Shown piece after piece: positions 11,642 to 23,984 of a stretch of 64,000 bases of DNA. Below the pieces are notes generated by a model. That model made no database searches. It was not told the origin of the DNA and saw only the letters and a list, made by a program, of their open reading frames with translations. Location: contig JAHQRK010000010.1 of NCBI GenBank assembly GCA_019828595.1, positions 1,736,001 to 1,800,000 of the forward strand, read 5' to 3'. A program made the translations under genes and the position numbers. Each line of letters starts with the position of its first letter. Within the stretch, counting starts at the first letter, position 1. Source of the stretch: Aphanomyces cochlioides (Eukaryota > Oomycota > Saprolegniomycetes > Saprolegniales > Verrucalvaceae).

Positions 11642-12090
11642 ACAGTCGAAACAACAGGAGCACCGGCCGACGATGAGCATCCAGTTGAATGCCTTGTAAC
11701 CACTCGTGAAAAGTTAAAAAGGTAATCCGGACATACCTTTAAAACAAATATTATTAAGTCTGAGAGGTCTATCCTGGAATGGCAAGCTCACTTTTCAATT
11801 TACCGTCTGGTACCAAAGTGACCTCCGGGGTCAAAAACCAATGCAAAATGTTTTTCTCGTTTTTCTCTGCCCACAGGCCTCTAGAGCGAAAACTGGGTGT
11901 ATGGTTGAAATGGGTGCTGCAGCAATTGCGTTGCAGAGGCAACTGGTTCAACGAGCAAACCCCACCCCCTTTTGGATGCTGCAATTTTCGGACAAGTGTC
12001 GAAATTAGCCAATCAAATTGCAGTCGGAATTTCGGTTGGAATGGAATCTGGGTCGGAATATTTATGCTATCGATGTTCGAAATATTGACA
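11642..12090. other. Non-coding gap between minisatellite and Harbinger-like element
   Basis: Frames of 115-142 codons overlap here on both strands, but neither has recognisable text, and one would read through the Harbinger terminal sequence. I see no gene. Confidence 0.4.
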
Positions 12091-12277
12091 CTGGATGACT
12101 TCCAAAACCCTCGCAATTCTTTTAAGCTTTTTGATTTTGCGAGTGATAATATTATTTTTCAGCTCGTGATTTGGTTGAGAAAGGATTCCTTTTGCCTCCA
12201 AAATTGAAGTACATCGCAAATTTGAAGCCATTTTATTGGCTGGATGAATATATTCAACTCATGTAATTGGATCAAAG

Positions 12278-13449
12278 TTGGCTGGTTCTTATATCTCCAA
12301 GGCAGTTGGCAACATGTTACGTGCAGCAGTGTTGCGGCTGGCGCAGCGCAACCGCGTTCGACGTCTGATGTTCGCTCTCAGACTTCGCGGCATGATCCGG
12401 ACAAGAAACGTCATCCGGAATATAGCGCTTGTCCGAGACCAAGAGGATACGCCATGGTACAGTATGTATGCCTCGCGCAGCGTGCCGTCATTTATAGCCA
12501 CTGTTTCCCTCCCTCCAGTAGACTTCGATGAGCTTCTCGTCTATTTTGATGAAGAATACATCGTTAAATCACGATATGGTCACTCTGGCCGCCCCCTCGA
12601 ATTCGATTCAAGCATGCCGTTTTGGCTATGGTTTTACATTTCTACACAGCGGCCGTGGAGCACAAGACCCTACAGGAGCTCTTTGGCATAGCAGCAAGTA
12701 CATTCTGTCGTGTTCTCAAGAACGCTGAAGCTGCGCTTCATCGTGCGCTGGCAAAACTGCGGGATGCAGACGTGCGGTGGCCTTCAAAAGCAACCCAAAG
12801 ATTGTGGGCCTCAAGAACGAATGCCAGAGAGCCGCTTGTCGAAGGGGTATTTGCATTTGTGGATGGAAAGAATTTTCGCGTCCAAACACCCTCCAAAAAT
12901 GACATACAGAATGCTCAGTACAATGGTGATACGAATGATATCTTAGCTTAATCTAGCATCTCTCTAGGTTGGCTATATTGTGTACTTGTTACTGGCGTTC
13001 TATGTTTTGGTTTGGACGGCACTCTAATTTGGGGGAGGCACAATTGTCCAGGTTCCTGGAATGATGGCGAAGTTAGCCGGCGGCTTCAAGAACTATTGTC
13101 GAATCCACGCAAAGTCGCCACTGGAATGAGGATTGCAGCCGACTCAGCGTTTCCTGTTGGTGGCCGTTGCGTTGGAAGAATCGTGACTCCAATCAAAGAA
13201 GGCGATCTCGACCGTCATCCTCCTGATTGCCGACATGGCATGCAAGCAATGAGCGATTGCATCACGTCATTGCGTCAAGCCGCTGAATGGGGTATGGGCG
13301 CAGTGTCAAAGGTGTATCGCCAGCTCTAATTGCCTCTCCCATACGATCCAGACTTGCGCGTACTTCGCTTGAACAATATGTTTCGTTTGTACAACCTCCG
13401 CGTTCGCCGCACGGGAATAAGTCAAATAAAGAGTGTCTTTGAAACGTAA
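12278..13449 (+). pseudogene. Harbinger-like DDE transposase, broken
   Basis: Segments in order: an N-terminal RRLMFALRLRGMIRTRN region and YASRSVPSFIATVSLPP up to about 12613. There a one-base loss shifts the frame to one reading AMVLHFYTAAVEHKTLQELFGI (helix-turn-helix) and FAFVDGKNFRVQTPS, with the first catalytic Asp. A 42-nt intron (12926-12967) splits the Gly codon of YNGW. Next come RHNCPGSWND and ADSAFPVGG with the second Asp region, and SLRQAAEWGMG with the Glu. A stop TAA at 13327-13329, one change from CAA, interrupts RQL|LPLPYDP; the frame then runs to TAA 13447. At least two disabling lesions. Confidence 0.85.
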
Positions 13450-13519
13450 ATTAAAACATTATCTAGTTTCTAAAATATATATACAAACATTAAGATAAAA
13501 ATACACAAAATATTTTCTA

Positions 13520-14307
13520 TTATTTTTCTTTGAATAATTTTGCCATGATCATCATTTGAGTCTCCTCGCGGTGGCTTTCGCGCTCAATGCGCCTTTCTTC
13601 CATAGCCATTTGGAATTGCAACTGCTCCTGCTTCCATTGCATATCACGCTCAGCGCGGCGCTCTTCACGTTCCGCAGCTGGCTGGTCCATCATAAGCATC
13701 ATCGACATCATATCGGACGACAACTTGTCATCATTTGATGTCACCTTGTCGATGAATTTGTCAAGCGACAAGCGCTTATTGGCTACGTATGACATTCTTC
13801 CAGCATAAACGGTCGGTTGTTTTCTTTTTAGAGCGCTGCCAAGCTTAGACAACTCATTTCTGCCCATGCCAGTCCGGTTTGGTTTTTCGATAGATGGCGC
13901 AACAGTGTCGACGGTCTCTTCGTCATCGAATTCGTCTATGATAATGTCAGTGAACTGAGTAGTGCTTTGATAATAGACTTACCTTCGCTGTGGTGACTCT
14001 CTTGGTCGTCTTCAAACGTTAGAACCGACGCTCTGCTGTCGATTTCACGGTTTATACGTTTCGCTCGCACGACTTCTGGTGGACAGTCGGGATCACCTGT
14101 TGGTTTGGGATTGTTCTTAAGCACAACAAACTTCCTTTTGAGTACGTCTAGATCGCGTTGCACGAAGTCGGACAAGTTAAATGCGTGCTCAACCTTTTCC
14201 CAGCCGTTTCGTCCGATCGGAAGGTATCTTTCGACTTGATCGAGTAGAAACTCTACGGATGCACTACATCATCCTTTTCCTCGGTCCCTTGGTGTCTTGG
14301 AAGCCAT
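13520..14307 (-). pseudogene. Harbinger accessory protein (SANT/DUF6818-like), one nonsense codon
   Basis: Exons 14307-13983 and 13935-13520 (47-nt intron, phase 1), about 246 codons. Text: VEFLLDQVERYLPIGRNGW then RDLDVLKRKF and PTGDPDCPPEVVRAKRINR. I recall this as the oomycete DUF6818 Myb-like domain. The C-terminal half is a glutamate- and arginine-rich coiled coil (REERRAERDMQWKQEQ). A TGA at 14271-14269, one change from the TGG expected before CSASVEF, truncates it after 12 codons. Such proteins bind the transposon ends and import the transposase in characterised PIF systems. Confidence 0.75.
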
Positions 14308-14505
14308 GCTTGTTAGATAATGATGCTATCAACATCCTGGAGTCGTCACCACCAGTCAATTTTGCGAGCTGAAATGAAATACGAGGCTCAATTTGCGAAG
14401 ACCAGAAAACAGTCTTCGCAATTTTGCTCGAGTATTTTGTGTTTAAAATATTCAAATTGCGATTTGCAAGTATTGAATTTGCGTGGGTTTTGGAAGCCTT
14501 CCACT

Positions 14506-14891
14506 CGTATTCCTTTTTTTTACTATTTCGTCTGACTTTTGAACTTTTGACGATACCCCGACATTAAACTAAAGACCAAAACATAGTGTATTGCCTTGTC
14601 GATTCTTCCGTGCCCTGCCGTGAACTATAGACACTAAAATTGTCTTGAAGTTAGAGGTTCCAGAGTCAGGATTTTCAGACTGGACATTTGGCTGAACGCC
14701 AGTGTGGAAATGGAATATTGTAAACATTGAGGCCTTTGATTGGCTAATATTTTGTGTATAATGTACTTTGATTGGCTAGAGTTTTGTTATTACGATATGA
14801 TTGGCTATAATTGATCTAGGTTTTATACTTTTAGATAAGGACAATTTTAGGATATTATTGCTATCAACACACTTTTGGACATGGATTAGAG
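14506..14891. other. Intergenic, no gene recognised
   Basis: AT-rich sequence downstream of F4, containing several TTGATTGGCTA-like boxes at 14735-14810. No gene-like frame. Confidence 0.4.
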
Positions 14892-16278
14892 TCACTCGGC
14901 TCGTTTTCGCTCTTCCCTTGCAAAGCGAGCGATCGCATCGTTCAGCGACGACTTGATTGCGCGTTCAAAGAGCTGGCCGCGCTCGAGAAATGTCCGCATG
15001 GGAGGAGGACATGCGAAGTCCGCATCGCAGGGAAAAGTGGTTGTAATAGCAGATTTGATGGCTTCAATCGACTGCACTTCAAATCGATTCGGCGACGCTG
15101 TTGTGCTGGTTGGGCCTGCAAAAGTTCTTGGATCGACGGGGGTTTGCACGAGGCATGTCATGCGAGACTTTGATCGTTCTCGAGGATGCGGCGTGACAAC
15201 CATCCTGAAAATGAGTTTAAAATATTTTGTGATGGAGCAGAAGACTAACCAGCCCCATGAATTCTCCACAGCGCCTTGGGCCATTTCAGGCACTAATGCA
15301 TCTTCTAGAACTGTGCGCCAGACTATGACATAGCGGCCATCTTCTGCGTAGTACTTGCGGATGTTGTTGGAATGACCAGTGACTCCACCTCGCGTGTGGC
15401 TGAAGCGTTCGTAGATTGTGTGTTCATCAATGCGCTCGATCGTCTGGTAATTCGTGTGAGGCCTTCGTTTTAGCTTGTAGCTTACCTCGCAGGCGTTTTC
15501 TGGAATTGGAATTGGCGGATAGTCACGTCGAAAGGCTCGCCAGCATGCTAAAGCGATGATGCTTGCAGGAGCTGAAAAGTTGACATGGTTGATCACTTGT
15601 AACAGTACTTGACGACTTGGGAGAGTTACCGCCGCAGCACGAAAAAGATCTTCGCTGCGATCGTAGATGCCAGCTTGAATAAATGCATTGGGATGTCTCC
15701 TGTATTGCCGATCGGCAATCGCATGAATGGCGCTAGTCCGACGCGATTGCTGGGCAGCCAATTTGAACGACTGCCACTCTTCAACGGACGCTTCAGGCAT
15801 AGTCTACATATTTCCAGTCAACCTGGAACTCTTGAGATACACAACATACGCTCCATCTTGGTTTCCGACTCAACGTGCGCTTCATTTGATCAATATAGGC
15901 CGCGCGTTCATCGACAGCCGCTCGCAAGTCGACGTTTTCTTGGATCGAGCGCATTTTCTCCACACGCTCTCGTCTTGCTGCTTTTTGCCAAATCGACATG
16001 TCTAGGACGCCAGTCTTTGTCTTGGCTTCACGTAGTGCAGTCTTGAGATCCTCGACTTGTTTTCGCAGTTGCGCTAATTCGCCGCGGTGGTGATAATCTC
16101 GCAGGCGGCGCTTCTTCTCTGGAGGACTACTGCAGACTCCGTCCACTAGTGTGGTCGAATCCAACGGCAGCTCATGCATATGCAATATTTCATCGTCGTG
16201 GTCGTCATCTGTCTCCAAGAGGAACTGCAAATCACTCAAGACATTCCATGACGCTGCCATGTTTTCCGCCATGGTCAA
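14892..16278 (-). CDS. F4: intact M96/START-like family protein, 417 aa
   Basis: Exons 16278-15850, 15803-15486, 15443-15250 and 15204-14892. Introns 2 and 3 happen to lack stops in the reading frame, so the last three exons look like a single frame; splice sites at the family positions argue for removal. N-terminus WNVLSDLQFLLETDDD; basic and coiled-coil region KKRRLRDYHHRGELAQLRKQ; hinge SRKPRWS. C-terminal domain: EEWQSFKLAAQQ, AIHAIADRQYRR, HVNFSAPASI, HSNNIRKYYAEDGRYVIVWR and WGW|MVV, ending in FLERGQLFERAIKSSLNDAIARFA. Closest to F3, F5 and F6. The alternative start at 16272 would remove two residues. Confidence 0.85.
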
Positions 16279-16347
16279 CTCAAACGATGAGGATGCAAAG
16301 AATCGCAGAATTGCGTCATTTTGACCAAAGAATATCTGTACAGTAAA

Positions 16348-16823
16348 ACCTTTTTACGTTTAAGTTAGATCATGTTTCGATTGATTTAATCTGTTCAAAA
16401 GAATTTAAGGTATTTTTGTCTGGTTTCCTTCAATTAATACAATATCATTCTATGCACCAAAGTCAGTTTGTCGATGGGGTGACGACGCTGGCTTGGTTTG
16501 GATCTTCTCTACAATCTTCCTTACGACTAACATGTAACAAATATAACTCGCCTCCTGCATGTGAGGGTCACTCAAGTTGCGCAAATTGCTTAATTTGTAG
16601 GTTGCAAGTTCTATAAAGTGTTGTTGACTTTTTTTGAAGTGATGGTGTCTTTTACATCGATGGCGTGGACTTTCTTTAAATGACATTGACTTTCTATAAA
16701 TGCAGTTGATGGAAGTGAGATTTAATTGAAGTGCAGTTGTGTTTATTGAAATGTCATAGACCTTAAATTCTTGTAAACAGATTAAATCAATCGAAACATG
16801 ATCTAACTTAAACGCAAAAAGGT
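16348..16823. repeat. Foldback (inverted-repeat) element, about 476 bp
   Basis: A 64-bp left arm at 16348-16411 (starting ACCTTTTTACGTTTAAG) is repeated inverted at 16760-16823 with about three differences. The inner 350 bp have no gene. It resembles a non-autonomous DNA transposon (MITE or foldback) inserted upstream of F4. Confidence 0.85.
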
Positions 16824-17928
16824 GTATTCATGTATTTTATTAAGGAAATTCGATCTCAACTTCCAAATACATATGGGATTATGATGCTTAACCACGCGTC
16901 CATTGATGTTCATATTTGGCGATCTGAAAGCTAGAATAAGGAAGCTCAAATAAGCAGCATTTGCGTGCATTGCTAGTAGATAGATTAGACCAAAGCCGAT
17001 TCCAAAGCAAATGCTGTATGAGCTGTTGTGAATGCAGGATGATGCAGAACTTGGCGAAATGGTTCGACGCCGTTTCAAAGCTCTAGCCAACTTTCCTCTG
17101 TCAAAGCATCATGGCATGGCATATTTGTCCGCCATGATGCATTGTCAGAATAACATTCAGTCAAAAGAAATTGCCATCATGGCCACGGAATCGCCATTAA
17201 TCCCACAGTGATGTTTAGAAGCAAGCAAAATATTGTGCTTTCGAGTGAAATTTCGGATTTTGGCATGGTTTATGACAGACAGCCAGCACAATCGATCCAA
17301 AACCGATCCTATTGGCTACAGTATTTGTGGACTGTGTAAAATTGTCCAATGAATTGATGATATTTCTTCATTTGATTTCGAGTTGTCGACACATGAGCGC
17401 CATCGAGTCAGCCATATCGCAACACGCCAGCACAAACACCGCCATGCACTGTTTGTACGGTTAATTCTTCCTCGGAATTAAGCGTCGACAGTTGGCAATC
17501 GTTTATGGCACGAACGAGCAAACACTATATTCCATTGAACAGCCAATCAAAATCATTTCTGAAAATTTCAGCCAATCGGCGCGCTTGGTGGATCGATTTG
17601 CAGGCGTGATTCGATTGAGCACCCACCCAAAATTTGTATCAAATCAATAATATTTCAGAGTTTCATTGAAGAGCTCCAAGAAGATGGTCAGCGGTAGTGC
17701 ATCATTGTGACTCTAACTAACTAACGTTACAAGAGCTATCCTGTTCCTCCAGCTTTAAACTCTTTTTTGGATAGTTATCAAAAAGAGTCATGTGAATGGA
17801 GACCTGGGGTGTCTGTTCAATTGATTGGCTTGTTTCAGTGTCTTAGCGACATGAGTGGATTGTTACATACGTCGAAGTACATGAAACTCCTTGTCAAAGT
17901 AGTGTGAATGGATTGTGGACTGGCATTT
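16824..17928. other. Intergenic, no gene recognised
   Basis: A 95-codon minus-strand frame (17090-16803) runs into the foldback arm and has no recognisable domain. The rest has only short frames. Confidence 0.4.
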
Positions 17929-19335
17929 TCAATTCAGAGTATCTGCTGTAATCTTTCGAGCGACGACATCCCGGAGTGTCGATTTGAATGCTTTCTCAAA
18001 TTGCTTGGCACGATTTACACTCACATATAACGCAGAGTCTTGAATGATATCCATGGTGGCATCCATTGTTCGCGTAAATGAAATGCTTTTGAGCGCAGCG
18101 ATGGCATCGTCGAGGGGTTTTCTGCCCTCGGTGTTTGATCTCTGGAATGGTGAGACTGCGCTTCGCAAAAGCCCAATGAATCGGCATTTCGATCTGTCGT
18201 TCGCATGAGGAACGACGGCCAACCTGAGATTTAAAATTAATGTTCAGTCTCAATGACAATTCTGTCTTACCATCCCCATGTGTCATCGACAGCACCTTCT
18301 GACATTGGAGGTTGTACTAAAGCATCGTCCAGGATGGTCCTTCGAACGATAACGTCCTGATCGTCCCCTGGGTAATATTTGCGTATTGTATTCACATGTG
18401 CCATGATGCTTTTGTGCTTTTGGCTGTACCGCTCGTACATTGTGTAGTCATCAATGATATCGATCGTCTACATAGGTACTTGCAAATCGTGGTCAGTTTG
18501 ATCGATACCTCGGTTGCACTTCCAGGATGCATTAAGTTTGAGGGACCTTGAAAAATACGCCAGCATGCTGCAGCCACTCTTCGGTAAGGCGCATCAATAT
18601 TCATAACGTGTTGGACTTGGAGGTAGACCCGGTCCGAATTTGGTAGCGTAAATGGAGCCACCTCTGAATAATCATTCAGTTTGTCGTGAATGCCAGCTAA
18701 TATAAAAGCCGTATTTTGACGACGGTATTCTCGGTCAGCAATCGCATGGATGGCAGAAATACGAAGCGAAAGCTGCTTCGGCAACCTGCATGACTGCCAG
18801 TCTTCGTCGGACAAACCAACGGGCAAAGTCTAAACAAGTTGGAAATCATTCTCAAAGAGAGCGTCGCACAACATACCTGTAGCCGAGGTTTCTTGAATAC
18901 TTGTCTCTTGATGTTTTCGATGAAAGCAGCTCGGTCGTCGACAGCCGCTCGAAGTTCTTCATTTTCATGTTGGCATCGAATCATTTCTGTACGTTCTCGT
19001 CGAGCAGCCACTTCCCAAGCTGACATTTCAATGCCATTCTCTGCGGTCGTCGAGCATCGCATCTTCGACTCCTTTATTTCTCGCAGTTTGGTCTTAAGAT
19101 TGGCCACTTCAGAGCGCAATGCATCGAGTTTCGCTCTTTGATAGTCAATTCGGACACGATGCTTCTTGCTCGTCTGGCTTCGATTTGCAACAAGCTGCGC
19201 TTCGTCCGACTTGCCTTCAACTGGTGTATCTACCAAATCAAGTATGTCTTCTATGTTGTCCTCGCTGCTGTGCTCAGTGGCGAAGAGAAAGGTCAAATCG
19301 TGGAGGACATCCCATGGTGCATCGGTGTCCTCCAT
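17929..19335 (-). CDS. F5: intact M96/START-like family protein, 423 aa
   Basis: Exons 19335-18877, 18829-18509, 18467-18271 and 18223-17929. The frame is open 18 codons further upstream, but the ATG at 19335 places the family motif WDVLHDLTFLFATE nine residues in, as in its relatives. The basic region KKHRVRIDYQRAKLDALRSE leads into the coiled coil; hinge KKPRLQ. C-terminal domain: DDEDWQSCRLPKQL in place of the usual YKLA, AIHAIADREYRRQ, VMNIDAPYRR, TIRKYYPGDDQDVIVRRTILDDALV and DTWGW|LAV. The C-terminus is slightly short. No lesion seen. Confidence 0.85.
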
Positions 19336-20061
19336 CGTTTGAAGTGGTAAAATTCTTAATGGGACCGACATTCCAAGTCCAAAGGACAAGAGTGCTGATC
19401 CTTCACACTGAATGGAGCAATATCATTGGTCCAAATTTAATGTAAAGTGACACTAGTAAAGTGGTAAAGTGATCTCTGCCAGATTGCTTGTCGATGCTTC
19501 TAATCAAATGGAACTCTTTTTCGTCGTTTCAAACTCGCCAGAGCCACGAAGACGCTGACTGTAGGCTATTCCAGACAGACCTGGAGGATTTGGTGGGCAC
19601 GCACTTACAGCATTGAAACTTTCTCATCAAATTTGTAAATTTAATATCCACAACAAGATCGAGCTTGTGCACAGTCATCAGACTTCTCAACAACTTTCTT
19701 TGGCTTACGAGATCGCCTTCAGCAACACTTTAGTCGTCTCAATTCTGTAGGATAGACTTCCCCCATGGCTAGCCCTCGATTTGTTGTATTGATTGCTGCG
19801 ATTGACGTGGCTGTGCAATAATTTCATAGTCCGCCGTTGACACCCTCGATGTGTCTGTTGCATCAAAACAACTGAAGTCGTCAACGCTGGGAGACTGATG
19901 AATGACAGATAGAGACTGGAAATGATCCAGGTTGAGGGGAGCATGATGGGGAAATGCTAATAGATTTTTCAATCAATATGCGGCTTCAAATGCAAATGCA
20001 GGTCAAATAAATTGTGATGATGTCATGCCACTACTTCACCTTCAGGATGCCATGCGAGACA
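19336..20061. other. Intergenic, no gene recognised
   Basis: Region upstream of F5 and downstream of F6. The only frames are 60-80 codons without domain text. Confidence 0.45.
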
Positions 20062-21468
20062 CTAGTCATCCTGCAACTCACGATTACTACAACTATTGCT
20101 GGCTTGCTCGACTTGAATCAATGCAGACTTTAACTTCTTTTCAAAATCATGTCCTCTCTCCAAAATAGCTCGAAGGGAAGGACACGAAATTGACGTCGCG
20201 TCGTACGACTTGGCATTGTCTCGAGTTGTCAATGAGAACGAGTTGACCATAGCGACAAGTTGATCCATGGATTCTTCTTCGTCCTTAATTTCATCGACGA
20301 GAGAAGCCAGAGGACTCTGAAACAAACAATAAAGCCGGCACTTGGACGAGTCCGACTGGTTCGGAGATACAACCATCCTAAGAGCCAAAATCATCAAGTC
20401 AATCAAGGAATTGTTTCCAAATTACCAGCCCCATGAGTCATCAACAGTGCATTTGGACATGTGAGGCACAAGAGCGTCTTCGAGTACAGTTCGCCATACC
20501 ATCACGTCGCGGTCAGTGCAAGGATAGTATTTGCGGATGCTGTTGGAGTGCCGTGTGGTTTCACCCAGCGCGTGGTTGTACCGTTCGTACACGGTGAAGT
20601 CGTCGATTCTTTCCTCTGTCTACGACGACGACTTTGAGTTTACTTCTCAAGTGAGCATCACCTTATCTGCATTTACAGTAGTCAATGGCATCTGACACTC
20701 CGACAGAGTATTCCAACAAGCAGAGCCGACTTCTCGGTGTGGCGCCGACAGGTTGACGACATAAATAATTTGAAGAAGAGATTGCCCCGACTGAGGGTTT
20801 CGAGCTGGCATTGCTCGGGCTGTGTCCTCACTGTAATCGAGGACCCCCGAGTGGATAAATGCACTGTTCTGACGGTGAAATTGCCGATCTGCAATAGCAT
20901 GGATGGCGGCAATGCGTAGCGACTGGTGGGCAGCAAGCTTGTACGATTGCCACTCGCAGTCATCAGCCACGACGCCAGGTGGAGACTACAGTGAGACGAC
21001 AAGTTAGGGCTGGGGGTTTCATCAGGTTCGTACGATCCATCGTGGTTTCTTGCAGAGTAGTCGCTTCATATTGTCAATAAACGACGCTCGTTCTTCTACA
21101 GCGGCACGTAAGTCTTGGTTTTCCATTTGGCTCCGAAGAGATTCCATACGTTCTCGTCGAGCCGCCAGTTCCCAAACCGACATGTCGGCCGTCGAGGTGT
21201 TGGCTCTGGCTTTCAGGAGCTCTTCCTTGAGCGATTCCACTTGTGCCCGGAGCTGTAAAATGTCTTGTTTGTAGCGGTTGTTTCGTGTGCGTCGTTTTTT
21301 GTCGTCGGAGGCGGTGGCAGCAGCCGTTGGGGGCGTGAGCTCGTCCGGGGACGAGTCGCTGTCGAGCAAGTCACACACATTATCCAGTTCGTCCTTGAGC
21401 TGGCAGTCCGACGCAATCAAAAACTCGAGATCTTGCATGATATCCCACGAATTGTTGTCATCTTGCAT
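20062..21468 (-). CDS. F6: intact M96/START-like family protein, 422 aa
   Basis: Exons 21468-21034, 20985-20662, 20619-20426 and 20377-20062; introns 48, 42 and 48 nt. N-terminus SWDIMQDLEFLIASDCQLKDEL is very close to the family consensus. KKRRTRNNRYKQDILQLRAQ is the clearest bZIP-like basic region in the array. Coiled coil to MKRLLCKKPRW. C-terminal domain: EWQSYKLAAHQ, AIHAIADRQFHRQ, VVNLSAPHREVG, HSNSIRKYYPCTDRDVMVWRTVLEDALVPHM and SWGW|MVV; last helix LERGHDFEKKLKSALI. No disabling change seen. Confidence 0.85.
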
Positions 21469-22633
21469 GAAGAAAGGTAAAGTTCAAGTGAGGCCAGATG
21501 TCACCAAATCACTCCACTGGGGCAAACTAATCTTCGAAGAACTTGTTGGAAGGATCGAAGACGGTGGGGCAATGGGGCATTGGGACAATATACTTTGTCC
21601 CAATCACATTATGATGTGGAAAGACCAGCATTCAACTTCAGAGTGAATGTACGTTGGCTACACATCATAGTCAGCCAGTTTGATCTCTGCGCCGTCAACA
21701 TCGCCTGGCGATAAAACAAGTTGGAATTTGCAAAGATCTGCATGGTTTGCAGGGTATTTGAAGCCGTCTCGAGTGAAATGTATGGCCTAAAGAGCTGGAG
21801 TCGAGTACTAGAGCTAGGCGTGAGAGCAGAAGCCAAAAGCTACATCGTGGAATATTGCGCTGGTCACGGGACTGCACCTTCACTCCTTCGTTTCCAACAG
21901 CCAACAGTCACGAAATAAATGGGCAAGCCAGCGTCCCAGATGCAATTCGCGCCTTGACGGCGACTTGAATCTGGGCGGGAAGTAACGACTGCCAAAACGG
22001 ATCTCAATTTCGTGGACGAGTTTAAGCATGACGAGGTGATCTGGAGTACGAGATTTTTCTCGTGAAGAATTGGGTGAAAAGTATTGAGTACGAGAAATTG
22101 TCATGGCCGCGTGTGTGATACGCCAAGAGTGTTTTCAAAGCCTCTTGTTATTGTCCCGCCCATGTCGTCTCGTTTGGACGTCAGTGAGGTACCTACTGCG
22201 TAATCTTGACACTAAATGGGGGCATATGATCCACACGTGATTGTTCTCGACGTTATCCGTGGGAAAGTAATCAAACAGTGGACTACAATGGTGGTCTTGA
22301 GACTCACAAGTGACCTCGAAACCTCGGAATGAGGTGGCGGCTGTTGGACAATGTAGGTGAGCACCACGGAAGCCCTTCTCGTCGGAATGGATGTCATTCG
22401 TTTGACAGTAAATCTGCATTCCAGGGAGTCAAGGTCAGAGAACAATGACTCTGTAGCTGACAAGATTCGCTCTCTTAAAGTCTTGGAGCAGTGAGAGTAT
22501 TCACTTTATGGCTCTGGCTACAGAAAGGCCAACTACCTGTCGACAATGATTGGCTAGAATTCCGTGTGTGGTTGTAGTATACTTTCGTTAAGTACGACGC
22601 CAAGTAATGTTCGACTGATGAGTGTCGCCATAT
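21469..22633. other. Divergent promoter region F6/F7, no gene recognised
   Basis: F6 (minus) and F7 (plus) diverge from this 1.2-kb interval, so both promoters must lie in it. No frame above 100 codons on the minus strand; a 122-codon plus frame overlaps the start of F6 antisense. No domain text. Confidence 0.5.
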
Positions 22634-23984
22634 ATGGAATCGGACTGGGACTTCCTCGACGGTCTGCCATTCCTGGCGACGCCAGCGGGCGATGGCCAAC
22701 CACTCTCGCCAGCAAGCACGGCAAAGTCACGCAAGAAGCAACAGTCGCCTCCGTCGGACGACTCGGGAACGTCGCCATCGGAAGAACGACCGAAGACGAT
22801 TCGACATGAGAGACGACGCCGCGACGAAATCCAGCTCCTCCGCGACCAAGTGTCACAACTAGAAGCGCAAATTCCAGCAATTTCCAAGAGCCACATCCCA
22901 ACCGCGTGGGAACGACGGGCTATGAATGAACGACGCGAGATGAACAAAGCCATGGTCGAAAACCAGCATCTTCGCCAGGATGTCGAGCAGCACGAACTGT
23001 TCATCCAACACCTTCAAAATGTTCTGCGCAAGAAACCACGACTGAGCGTACACGATACTAACCCCGCGGCATGTTCATGATATGTGTAGGCTGAAACCCC
23101 GATAGAAGAATGGCAACTATACAAATTGCCAGTAGATGAGTTCATGCGAACTTGAGCCATGCATGCTATCGCCGACCGTCAGCTCCAAAGGATGGACAAT
23201 GCATTTCTTCGGGCAAAGCTTGTTGATCTCACTGAAGATGTCTCGTGGGCTAGACCTTCTGGTGCCAATCGTCTTGAAACGGCGTCGCGTTTGGTCTTGC
23301 CAGCACATTACCGAGTTGTCAGTGCCGCAGCTTGGGACGTTTTTCGCGGGGTCACCACATCTGAAGCAATCGACGGTGTTACAGACGTAAGTGTCCTTTC
23401 TTGTGGGTGTCTTAGCTTGCTTGTAGACGACGCAAATCGTCGACGCGTTCCTAGCTTACAACTCAGTCACTGACACTCGATTTGGTGATGTGATTTGCCG
23501 CGCGAATGTCGTGCAAAAGTATTATCCCGCAATCGAACGCGACGTGATTGTGACACATTCTATCGTGGAAGACGCGCTTATATCTCAAGAAGGCGACATC
23601 GTCGAGCAGAAATGGTCGTGGATTCAAAATGTGCCATTGGGACCTGACATATGCGAAGTCACCTTTCTCGTGCAATGGGAAATGATCGACGAGGACGATG
23701 ATGCCACAAGCGACGAAGACGTCCTAGCCAACATGATGGAGAAAGTTTCGATCGCCCTTCGCCCGACTGGAACTTCAATTCCAGAAGTAAGCCAGCACAA
23801 CGATGGCGTGCAACAGCTTTCGCTGAAGCGACAGTTTTTTGCGGAGCGAAGCCTACGCTTTCAAAAGACCCTCAAGGGGGCTATCAATAGCGCCATCCGA
23901 GAGTACAGCGAGTCCAAGAAACGCGGCGTTGGGGGCGGCAAACAGCGGAAGGAGGAAAGTTTGCAGTCTCATAGCTTCTCATGA
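22634..23984 (+). pseudogene. F7: M96/START-like gene with a nonsense codon and loss of intron 3
   Basis: Exons 22634-23047, 23090-23386 and 23427-23984. N-terminus SDWDFLDGLPFLA; the basic region HERRRRDEIQLLRDQ leads into the coiled coil; hinge KKPRLS. Exon 2 has EEWQLYKLPVDE.MRT, then TGA at 23153-23155, then AMHAIADRQLQRMD in the same frame. Relatives have Ser or Ala here, so TCA to TGA is the likely change. The third exon runs straight through KWSWIQNVP, where all relatives have intron 3 inside the Trp codon; the intron is cleanly absent. Divergent member, weakest match to the F3-F6 subtype. Apart from the stop the frame is complete to TGA at 23984. Confidence 0.8.

Larger units (their letters stand above)
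12091..14505. mobile_element. Decayed two-gene PIF/Harbinger-like element
   Basis: A plus-strand DDE transposase (12278-13449) and a minus-strand SANT/Myb-like accessory gene (14307-13520) converge, the standard PIF/Harbinger layout. Possible terminal inverted repeats are at 12098-12120 (CTTCCAAAACCCTCGCAATTC region) and its imperfect inverse at 14474-14497. The ends are approximate. Confidence 0.7.

Noticed and set aside
11428..11725. Repetitive protein of RTRQDGRGR/DEAE type on both strands
   Set aside because: Produced by the 14-bp minisatellite; all frames are open for trivial reasons.
11779..12207. 142-codon plus frame and overlapping 115-codon minus frame
   Set aside because: No domain or family text, and it overlaps the terminal sequence of the Harbinger-like element.
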